A stretch of 6,819 nucleotides of DNA from an uncultured Lachnospiraceae bacterium (GTDB lineage Bacteria; Bacillota; Clostridia; Lachnospirales; Lachnospiraceae): NCBI GenBank assembly GCA_934338765.1, contig CAKRHL010000110.1, positions 1 to 6,819 of the forward strand. Direction: 5' to 3'. The notes beneath the pieces are model-generated. The model searched no databases. It was not told the DNA's origin and saw only the letters and a program-made list of their open reading frames with translations. The first letter of the stretch is position 1. Every line of letters begins with the position of its first letter. The translations under genes were made by a program, and so were the position numbers. This document shows, piece after piece, positions 1 through 5,750 of the stretch.

Positions 1-78
1 GTCACCTGTCTGTTGAAAAGATGCCTTTGCCGCCATTATTTTCTGCTGACGAGTCATTTGTTGATCCATCTGCTGCAT
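1..78 (-). CDS. Unrecognised protein, N-terminal 26 residues only (partial)
   Basis: An ATG at 78 (minus strand) is preceded by a strong Shine-Dalgarno GGAGGA at 85-90 with 6 nt spacing, and the frame stays open to the left edge. The visible peptide begins MQQMDQQMTRQQKIMAAK. It is very rich in Gln and Met, polar and likely helical, with no signal peptide or membrane segment in the visible part. I do not recognise the family from 26 residues. It lies 111 nt downstream of gpsA on the same strand, so it could be read through from that operon, but the gap is wide enough for its own promoter. In many clostridia I recall spoIVA following gpsA, but this N-terminus does not look like SpoIVA. The ribosome binding site makes a real gene likely, while its function is unknown. 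Confidence 0.65.
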   Translation of the reverse strand, partial: MQQMDQQMTRQQKIMAAKASFQQTGD

Positions 79-189
79 ATGATCTCCTCCATTCCTATGA
101 TACAGAGGATCGGTAGATAGCAATTTGTATGAAAGTACACACGGCTGTCTGCCTGCCTCCTTGTATCATTATATGAATGGAAAAGCTGT

Positions 190-1203
190 TTATTCGTTCC
201 AGTCCAGTCCCGGATATTCGTTACACTTATCTCTTACCAGCAGACCGTGTACCGCATCCAGGATCGGCAGATTTTCAAATAACACTTTATTGATCTGTTC
301 CACGATCGGCATGCTCACCTGATACTTCTGCGCCAGAGCCATGGCTGCCCTTGCGGAATGAACTCCCTCAACCACCTGATTGACCTCCTTCATGGCTGCC
401 TCCGTTGTATACCCCTTTCCAATGAGATATCCTGCCGTATGATTCCGGCTGTGCTCACTGGTACATGTCACGATCAGATCTCCGATTCCGGAAAGTCCCA
501 TAAAGGTCTCCATCCGGCCTCCCATCTTCACACCGAGGCGGCTGATCTCTGTGATCCCTCTGGTGATCAGCGCCGCACGGGTATTATCTCCAAATCCCAT
601 ACCATCAATGACACCTGCCGCCAGAGCGATCACATTTTTAATAGAACCACCCAGCTCAATGCCGATAATGTCAGAACTGGTATATACACGGAATCTGTCG
701 TTCATAAAGATTTCCTGCACAAGCTCGGCAGACTCTCTCTTCACAGATCCTACCACAACTGTTGTCGGCACGCCGACTGCGACCTCCTCCGCATGACTCG
801 GACCGGACAAAACAGCCACGTCTGCCTGCGGAATCTCTGCAAGGATCACGTCCCTCAAAGTACAGAGGGTATCATTCTCAATGCCCTTTGCCACATTTAC
901 AATGCGCTGCCCCTCCACGATATACAGGCTGGCATTTTTGGCCGTCTGACGTACAAAAGGAGATGCCACCGCAAAGACGATCAGATCATATCCGGTACAT
1001 GCAGACTCCAGATCCTTTGTGAGCCGGATGGAATCCGGCAGCTTTGCTCCCGGCAGTCTGTTCTTGTGCTCTCTGTACTCCTCCAGCATATCGATCTCTG
1101 ACTCGATTGCAGACCAAAGAGTCACATCATGTCCATTTTTTGCTAACATAATCGCCAGTGCTGTTCCCCAGCTTCCGGCCCCCAGAAAACTTACCTTACT
1201 CAT
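190..1203 (-). CDS. gpsA: NAD(P)H-dependent sn-glycerol-3-phosphate dehydrogenase GpsA
   Basis: This cytoplasmic enzyme reduces dihydroxyacetone phosphate to sn-glycerol 3-phosphate, the backbone of phospholipids. The 337-residue product is of usual family length. An N-terminal Rossmann fold opens with GAGSWGTAL (residues 8-16). It is followed by VAKGIE with Lys106, SGPSHAEE (133-140), GSIKNV with the expected catalytic Lys189, GFGDNTRAALITRG (203-216), and GLSGIGDLIVTCTS with Asp242, then HSRN (251-254), the substrate-binding C-terminal domain. I chose the ATG at 1203 because GGAGA at 1211-1215 sits 7 nt upstream and the GAGSWGT loop then falls at the normal distance from the start. An in-frame GTG at 1233 would add 10 residues but lacks this support. 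The gene lies 30 nt after plsY, whose enzyme uses its product. All key motifs look intact. Confidence 0.97.
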   Translation of the reverse strand: MSKVSFLGAGSWGTALAIMLAKNGHDVTLWSAIESEIDMLEEYREHKNRLPGAKLPDSIRLTKDLESACTGYDLIVFAVASPFVRQTAKNASLYIVEGQRIVNVAKGIENDTLCTLRDVILAEIPQADVAVLSGPSHAEEVAVGVPTTVVVGSVKRESAELVQEIFMNDRFRVYTSSDIIGIELGGSIKNVIALAAGVIDGMGFGDNTRAALITRGITEISRLGVKMGGRMETFMGLSGIGDLIVTCTSEHSRNHTAGYLIGKGYTTEAAMKEVNQVVEGVHSARAAMALAQKYQVSMPIVEQINKVLFENLPILDAVHGLLVRDKCNEYPGLDWNE

Positions 1204-1210
1204 AAGCCAT

Positions 1211-1215
1211 TCTCC
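1211..1215 (-). promoter_or_regulatory. Ribosome binding site deciding the gpsA start
   Basis: GGAGA read on the minus strand, 7 nt before the ATG at 1203. It favours this ATG over the in-frame GTG at 1233, which lies immediately after the plsY stop codon. Confidence 0.8.
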
Positions 1216-1233
1216 AATCTTTAATAAACACAC

Positions 1234-1860
1234 TTATTGTTCGTTCTTTTTCTTGCCCCAAAGCGGATTTTCATTTCCGTGGATCAGCCGGACGATGTTG
1301 TTGCGGTGCTGGAAATACGCCAGTGCCGTAAAGATCAGACTGATCACCATCATATGTACAAAATAAGGATTATCCCGATACAATATAAACGTATTGACAG
1401 GAATATACCAGGCTACAAAAAGAGAACCTACTGACACGTAACGGGTCAGTGCCACCATAATGATAAATATGGCAAGTCCGATCGGGATCATCAGCGGATG
1501 GCATGCAGACATTACAACTGCCGCTGTGACGGCAATGCCCTTGCCTCCCTTAAAGCCCAGATAGAACGGATAATTGTGTCCCAGAACTACTCCCAGTCCG
1601 CAGTACAGACACCAGAGATACCACTGCTCCGGTGCAAATGCCAGACGGATCACAAGGATCGGTACGATCGCCTTTGCCAGATCTCCCACAAAGGTGATCA
1701 GTGCCGGAAGCTTTCCAAGATTTCGCAGTACATTGGTCGTACCTGCATTGCCACTCCCCTTGGTCCGGATATCCATATGATAAAATTTCCCTACAAAATA
1801 TCCCGTCGAAATACATCCACAGAAGTATCCCACGATCAGACAGATAAGATAAGCAGCCAT
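1234..1860 (-). CDS. plsY: Acyl-phosphate:glycerol-3-phosphate acyltransferase PlsY
   Basis: PlsY is an integral membrane enzyme that transfers an acyl chain from acyl-phosphate (made by PlsX) to sn-glycerol 3-phosphate, giving 1-acyl-glycerol 3-phosphate, the first step of phosphatidic acid synthesis in most Gram-positive bacteria. The 208-residue length fits the family. All signature motifs are visible: GSGNAGTTNVLR (35-46), GHNYPFYLGFKGGKGIA (94-110), RYVSVGSL (140-147) and the C-terminal HRNNIVRLIHGNE (185-197). Hydrophobic stretches near 3-24, 52-75, 82-97, 108-137, 143-160 and 166-184 fit a multi-span protein, followed by a basic tail (WGKKKNEQ). The ATG at 1860 lies only 2 nt after the der stop, and its AGGAA-type ribosome binding site lies inside the end of der, so translational coupling is likely. 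gpsA follows and supplies the acyl acceptor. Confidence 0.97.
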   Translation of the reverse strand: MAAYLICLIVGYFCGCISTGYFVGKFYHMDIRTKGSGNAGTTNVLRNLGKLPALITFVGDLAKAIVPILVIRLAFAPEQWYLWCLYCGLGVVLGHNYPFYLGFKGGKGIAVTAAVVMSACHPLMIPIGLAIFIIMVALTRYVSVGSLFVAWYIPVNTFILYRDNPYFVHMMVISLIFTALAYFQHRNNIVRLIHGNENPLWGKKKNEQ

Positions 1861-1862
1861 GA

Positions 1863-3182
1863 TTAATTTTCCTTCCTTTCCCTCACGAAGAATTTCAGAG
1901 GTGTTCCTGAAAATCCAAACGCCTCACGTATTTTATTTTCCAGATATCTGGTGTACGAAAAATGCATCAGCTTTTTGCTGTTCACAAAGATGACAAATGT
2001 CGGCGGTTTAACGCTGACCTGTGTCATATAATAAATCTTAAGACGACGTCCCTTGTCTGACGGTGGCTGCTGCATTGCCACAGCCTCTGCCAGAATATCA
2101 TTAAGCACACCTGTCGCAATACGCAGGGAATGATTCTGGATGACTACCTCTAATGTATCAAACAGCTTCGGAAGTCTCTGGCCTGTCTTTGCCGATACAA
2201 ATACGATCTCTGCATAAGGCAGGAAAGAAAGCACCTTGCGGATATCATTGGTATATTTTTTTACGGAGTTATTATCCTTCTCCACTGCATCCCATTTATT
2301 AACCACAATGATCATGCCTCGCCCACGGTCATGGGCAATCCCGGCGATCTTGGCATCCTGCTCTGTAATACCCTCTGTGGCATCGATCACCAGCATCACC
2401 ACATCGGCACGCTCCACGGCAGACACCGTACGAAGAATGGAATAACGCTCAATCTCTTCTTTGATCTTATTTTTACGGCGGAGTCCTGCGGTATCAATAA
2501 AGACATACTCCCTGCCCTCCCATGTTACCGCTGTATCTACTGCATCTCTGGTGGTACCTGCGATATCGGATACGATGACACGGTTCTCCCCAAGCAGTTT
2601 ATTAATAATAGAGGACTTGCCGACATTTGGCTTTCCTACGATAGCGACTCTCGGACGCTCGTCCTCCTCTTCCTCCAGATCCTCCGGGAACAGATGAACA
2701 ATCTCGTCTAACATTTCGCCTACACCGATCTTACCGATAGAGGAGATTGGAAATGGTTCTCCGATACCCAGATTATAAAACTCATAAACATCCATGCTCT
2801 GCTTTTCAAAGTTATCAATCTTATTTACCACAAGAACAACCTTCTTGTGGGACTTACGAAGCATATCTGCCACCTGATAATCTGCATCCACCAGTCCTGT
2901 CTTTCCATCGGTCAGAAAAAGTACGACATCAGCCATCTCAATGGCCATCTCCGCCTGCTCCCGCATATACTTCAGCATCAGATCGTTGGTCTCCGGCTCA
3001 ATACCGCCGGTATCCATCAGCGTAAAGCTGTGATTGAGCCATGTCACATCTGCATAGATCCTGTCTCTGGTAACCCCCGGCGTATCCTTAACGATGGAAA
3101 TACGTTCTCCCACCATCATATTAAACAACGTGGACTTTCCCACATTGGGGCGTCCCACGATCGCTACGATTGGTTTTGCCAT
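1863..3182 (-). CDS. der: Ribosome-assembly GTPase Der (EngA)
   Basis: Der is an essential cytoplasmic GTPase with two G domains in tandem that acts in maturation of the 50S ribosomal subunit. The 439-residue length matches the usual size. G domain 1 has the P-loop GRPNVGKST (10-18), DTPGVTRD in switch I (33-40), DTGG (57-60) and NKID (120-123). An acidic linker (DLEEEEDE, 168-175) leads to G domain 2, with GKPNVGKSS (183-191), IAGTTRD (207-213), DTAG (230-233) and NKWD (295-298). A KH-like domain fills about 352-439, including YYMTQVSVKPPTFVIFVN. The ATG at 3182 has GGGAGG at 3192-3197, 9 nt upstream. It follows the FKBP lipoprotein gene by 24 nt and is followed by plsY after 2 nt. No key residue is missing. 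Confidence 0.98.
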   Translation of the reverse strand: MAKPIVAIVGRPNVGKSTLFNMMVGERISIVKDTPGVTRDRIYADVTWLNHSFTLMDTGGIEPETNDLMLKYMREQAEMAIEMADVVLFLTDGKTGLVDADYQVADMLRKSHKKVVLVVNKIDNFEKQSMDVYEFYNLGIGEPFPISSIGKIGVGEMLDEIVHLFPEDLEEEEDERPRVAIVGKPNVGKSSIINKLLGENRVIVSDIAGTTRDAVDTAVTWEGREYVFIDTAGLRRKNKIKEEIERYSILRTVSAVERADVVMLVIDATEGITEQDAKIAGIAHDRGRGMIIVVNKWDAVEKDNNSVKKYTNDIRKVLSFLPYAEIVFVSAKTGQRLPKLFDTLEVVIQNHSLRIATGVLNDILAEAVAMQQPPSDKGRRLKIYYMTQVSVKPPTFVIFVNSKKLMHFSYTRYLENKIREAFGFSGTPLKFFVRERKEN

Positions 3183-3206
3183 TTTAAACAGCCTCCCTTC
3201 TGCAAA

Positions 3207-4265
3207 TTATTTTTCCACTACATTGTCTGCAAGATAAGATTTTACCTTTTTGTACAGCAGGTCATCCATGATCAGATCCTTTGCATCGGTACCGTAAAAA
3301 TTATGGAACTGCTCATTCAACGCATCCTCATCCTTGCAATTATAAGTAGAGAGATAGCTCTTAAGCTCCTCCTGATACTCTTTATCTGAAATCTTGATAT
3401 TTTCCTTTTCCGCAATCGCTCCGTAAACAAGCTGCTTGCCCACATCTTCTTTGGCAGTCTTGGTCAGATCCTTCTTAAAATCTGCCGAAGTGGTCTTCTG
3501 TGCAGAAAGATAGTCGGAAATCGTGTAATTATTCTGCTGCAGATAATAATTGATGGAGGTATAGAGCTGATCGTACATCTCCTTTGTTCTCTTCTTTGGA
3601 TACTCATTGACCTTGGACTCGTTATATACACTGTCCCAGGCAAGATCCTCTGTAGATTTCTGACGCAGGGTTGACTCATAATCCTCCAGGGATTTGTAGG
3701 ATGTCAGGTTCTTTGTAACGAACTCGTCCGTAAGCTCCGGACGGATCTTCTTTCCCTGAATATAATTAACCGTCACACTGAATACCGCCTTTTTGCCGGC
3801 CAGATCCGGATTATTGGAATAGCTGTCCGGGAATGTTGCCTCAACATCCAGCTTTTGTCCAACAGAGGATCCGATCAGTCCATTCTCGAAACCCGGAATA
3901 AATGTGCCTGATCCAATGGTCAGATTATATCCGTCGGGATTATCCTTCTTTGTGCAGGAGCCGCCGTCAAATTTCTTGCCATCTACCTTGCCCACATAAT
4001 AAATATTGACGGTATCGCCCTTCTTCACCTTGCCGCTCTTTTTCTTTTTGTACTCTGCATAGGTATCCAATGTGGAATCGATCTGTTTCTGAACCTGCTC
4101 ATCAATCTCTGATTTTTTTACAGAAATCTTTTTATACTCTCCCAATGTCACATACTCGGAATCTGCCTTTTCCGTGGTTTTCTTCTTTCCCACGCTGCAG
4201 CCTGAAGTGAATGCTACTGTTACACATAAAAGCACGGAAAGTGCTATCTGACTTGTTTTTCTCAA
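3207..4265 (-). CDS. Exported FKBP-type peptidyl-prolyl isomerase lipoprotein, trigger-factor-like
   Basis: A 352-residue predicted extracytoplasmic folding factor. The N-terminus is a lipoprotein signal: basic MRKTSQ, a hydrophobic core (IALSVLLCVTVAF) and lipobox FTSGC with Cys23 as the lipidation site, then a Lys-rich tether. A helical stretch (about 50-76) leads to an FKBP domain at about 80-170, with GDTVNIYYVGKVDGKKFDGG (83-102) and the FKBP signature IPGFENGLIGSSVGQ (123-137). The remainder (about 175-350) is helical and charged and begins RPELTDEFV, close to the linker that follows the FKBP domain in trigger factor. This suggests a trigger-factor or SurA-type chaperone arm. The start is TTG at 4265. 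GGAGG lies 7 nt upstream, the signal peptide begins there, and the next Met is residue 230. By analogy with PrsA, it may fold secreted proteins at the outer face of the membrane; that role is inference. It is the first gene of the der-plsY-gpsA operon. Confidence 0.9.
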   Translation of the reverse strand: MRKTSQIALSVLLCVTVAFTSGCSVGKKKTTEKADSEYVTLGEYKKISVKKSEIDEQVQKQIDSTLDTYAEYKKKKSGKVKKGDTVNIYYVGKVDGKKFDGGSCTKKDNPDGYNLTIGSGTFIPGFENGLIGSSVGQKLDVEATFPDSYSNNPDLAGKKAVFSVTVNYIQGKKIRPELTDEFVTKNLTSYKSLEDYESTLRQKSTEDLAWDSVYNESKVNEYPKKRTKEMYDQLYTSINYYLQQNNYTISDYLSAQKTTSADFKKDLTKTAKEDVGKQLVYGAIAEKENIKISDKEYQEELKSYLSTYNCKDEDALNEQFHNFYGTDAKDLIMDDLLYKKVKSYLADNVVEK

Positions 4266-4272
4266 AATAATA

Positions 4273-4277
4273 CCTCC
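4273..4277 (-). promoter_or_regulatory. Ribosome binding site for the TTG start of the lipoprotein gene
   Basis: A perfect GGAGG on the minus strand, 7 nt before TTG at 4265. There is no ATG or GTG start nearby in this frame that would preserve the signal peptide, so this site decides an unusual TTG initiation codon. Confidence 0.85.
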
Positions 4278-4336
4278 AATTATCTTATAAATTATTAACG
4301 AATATAATAATCTCTAATCATACAACGCCATACTAA

Positions 4337-4365
4337 TTTATATCATAAACCGCCCGAAATGAAAA
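4337..4365 (-). promoter_or_regulatory. Putative sigma-A promoter of the lipoprotein-der-plsY-gpsA operon
   Basis: On the minus strand, TTTTCA (4360-4365; 4 of 6 to TTGACA) is followed after exactly 17 nt by TATAAA (4337-4342; 5 of 6 to TATAAT). Transcription would begin near 4330, giving an AT-rich leader of about 65 nt before the TTG at 4265. This is the best spaced pair I found upstream of the operon, but other AT-rich hexamers nearby make it a prediction only. Confidence 0.5.
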
Positions 4366-4406
4366 GCCCTTTGAGAAAAATTCACCGAGAATTCAAAAAG
4401 CAGCCA

Positions 4407-4435
4407 TTGACGGATACGTCGAAAAGGGATATATT
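4407..4435 (+). promoter_or_regulatory. Putative sigma-A promoter of the PRPP synthetase gene
   Basis: TTGACG (4407-4412; 5 of 6 to TTGACA), a 17-nt spacer and TATATT (4430-4435; 5 of 6 to TATAAT). Transcription would start near 4442, leaving a leader of about 33 nt. A-rich sequence lies just upstream. The -35 boxes of this promoter and of the divergent minus-strand promoter are about 41 bp apart, so a regulator binding between them could act on both. Confidence 0.75.
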
Positions 4436-4474
4436 TTTGAATAGGAGTGAAATTTTTCAGATTGGAGAATAATT

Positions 4475-5662
4475 ATGTCAAATATAAATTATCATGACTC
4501 TTTATTAGTTGCACCTCTTCGTATTATCGCATTAAACAACTGTAAGGAGCTTGGTGAAAAGATCAACCAGCTTATCATTGAGCGCCGCCACAAAGCACTT
4601 TCCGAAGCAGGCTCCGGCAGATCTTCTTTTAAAATGCAGGAATACGACAGAGATGACTATCTCGTTTCTTATGACTGTCCGCGTTTTGGTACCGGTGAGG
4701 GACGTGCCGTGATCAATCAGTCTATCCGCGGAACAGATCTTTTTATCATTGCGGATACCGTCAATTACAGTGAGCTTTTTAAAATGCACGGAAGCATTTC
4801 CCAGATGTCCCCGGATGATCATTTCATGGATCTGAAACGTATCATTATGGCATGTGGTGGAGCTCCCCGCCGTATCACTGTGATCATGCCTTATCTTTAT
4901 GAGGGACGTCAGAATGTCCGCACGGCAAATGAATCCCTGGATTGCGCCCAGGCATTGCAGGAGCTGACACAGATGGGCGTTGAGACGATCATTACCTTTG
5001 ATGCCCACGACAGCCGTGTCCAGAATGCGATCCCGATCCACGGATTTGATAACTTCTACACCTCCTACCAGTTTATCCGGGAGATTTTTGAACGTAATCC
5101 GGAAATGCCTGTGGACGCTGATCACCTGATGATCGTCAGTCCGGACGAGGGCGGCATGGGACGCGCTGTCTATTATGCCAGCCTGTTAGGCGTTAATATG
5201 GGTACCTTCTACCGCAGAAGAGATTACTCTATTACTGTAAACGGAGAACACCCGATTGTTTCTGTAGAGTTTCTTGGAAATGATCTTTCCGGCAAAAATA
5301 TTATCCTGTTAGACGATATGATCGCATCCGGCCAGACCATTATAGACGCTGCAGAGGAGCTCAAAAAACGAGGTGCTGCAAAAGTGATCATCTGTGCAAC
5401 CTTCGGCTTATTCTCCAACGGTCTTTCCAAAATTGACGAGGCCTACGAAAGAGGCATTTTCGATAATATTTACACCACCAATCTGGTACATTGTCCAACT
5501 GAGCTGCTTCACAAGCAGTATTATGTAAATGTCGATATGAGTGCATATATTTCTCTGATCATTGACACATTAAACCATGATACCTCTGTCAATAATATCC
5601 TTGATGCCACCAGCCGTATTCAGGAGCTTGTGGAGAAACGTCTGCAGGAACAGGGTAAATAA
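4475..5662 (+). CDS. Ribose-phosphate pyrophosphokinase (PRPP synthetase) family protein, long divergent form
   Basis: Family members make 5-phosphoribosyl-1-pyrophosphate from ribose 5-phosphate and ATP for nucleotide, His and Trp synthesis. At 395 residues this is well above the usual 310-320. The N-terminal half carries extra sequence (about 36-75) before SIRGTDLFII (83-92), which matches the canonical SVRGKDVFII. Further landmarks are PYLYEGRQNVR (139-149, the ATP-contacting RQD region), TFDAHDSRVQ (174-183, keeping His178), VSPDEGG (221-227) and the PRPP-binding loop LLDDMIASGQT (278-288). Departures from typical Prs, by eye alignment: RQD is RQN, the following Arg is shifted, and the catalytic-loop KRR reads RRR (247-249). 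The C-terminus adds a short helical tail (375-395). The ATG at 4475 has GGAGA 6 nt upstream (4464-4468). It stands alone between its own promoter and terminator. Family assignment is firm; PRPP-forming activity is probable but unproven. Confidence 0.87.
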   Translation: MSNINYHDSLLVAPLRIIALNNCKELGEKINQLIIERRHKALSEAGSGRSSFKMQEYDRDDYLVSYDCPRFGTGEGRAVINQSIRGTDLFIIADTVNYSELFKMHGSISQMSPDDHFMDLKRIIMACGGAPRRITVIMPYLYEGRQNVRTANESLDCAQALQELTQMGVETIITFDAHDSRVQNAIPIHGFDNFYTSYQFIREIFERNPEMPVDADHLMIVSPDEGGMGRAVYYASLLGVNMGTFYRRRDYSITVNGEHPIVSVEFLGNDLSGKNIILLDDMIASGQTIIDAAEELKKRGAAKVIICATFGLFSNGLSKIDEAYERGIFDNIYTTNLVHCPTELLHKQYYVNVDMSAYISLIIDTLNHDTSVNNILDATSRIQELVEKRLQEQGK

Positions 5663-5685
5663 GATCCTGTAAAATCCATAGAAAT

Positions 5686-5714
5686 AAAGAGAGGATTGAA
5701 TATCCTCTCTTTTT
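5686..5714 (+). terminator. Rho-independent terminator after the PRPP synthetase gene, possibly bidirectional
   Basis: A perfect 11-bp stem (AAAGAGAGGAT at 5686-5696 with ATCCTCTCTTT at 5702-5712) closes a 5-nt loop and ends in a run of five T (5710-5714). It starts 23 nt after the stop at 5662. The same hairpin lies 36 nt beyond the end of the convergent gene at 5751-6653. On that strand it is followed by TTTATTTC-like sequence, so it may also end minus-strand transcripts, more weakly. Confidence 0.93.
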
Positions 5715-5750
5715 GATTTCTTATTGATTATTTCAAACCATACTGACATT

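Noticed and set aside
95..169. Tiny minus-strand frame (24 codons, ATG at 169, TAG at 95-97) between gpsA and the left-edge gene
   Set aside because: There is no ribosome binding site before its ATG, and the start and stop fall within an inverted repeat that accounts for the coincidence.
79..189. Possible promoter for the left-edge gene (TTGCTA with TATCAT, or a sigma-E-like CATACA element)
   Set aside because: The TTGCTA/TATCAT pair has only a 15-nt spacer, and the CATACA element has no matching -35 at the proper distance, so neither is good enough to annotate.
358..1101. Open plus-strand frame of 247 codons opposite gpsA
   Set aside because: It is entirely antisense to a well supported gpsA. 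Its translation is low in hydrophobic structure and rich in Cys, His, Arg and Ser, as expected from a shadow frame, and it matches no family I recognise.
1204..1233. Upstream GTG start adding 10 residues to GpsA
   Set aside because: The extra residues (MCLLKIGEWL) are not typical of the family, and the ribosome binding site points to the ATG at 1203.
2847..3389. Plus-strand frame of 180 codons overlapping der and the lipoprotein gene
   Set aside because: It spans the der start and the end of the lipoprotein gene in antisense, contains no known motif, and both sense genes are strongly supported.
4291..4312. PurBox-like sequence (TTAACGAATATAA) in the lipoprotein leader
   Set aside because: It matches the CGAAC core imperfectly, has no inverted partner at the usual spacing, and lies over 90 bp upstream of the PRPP synthetase promoter, inside the leader of the other operon.
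4532..5125. Open minus-strand frame of 197 codons opposite the PRPP synthetase gene
   Set aside because: It lies wholly inside the sense gene, has no recognisable motif and no convincing ribosome binding site, and is best explained by codon bias of the real gene.
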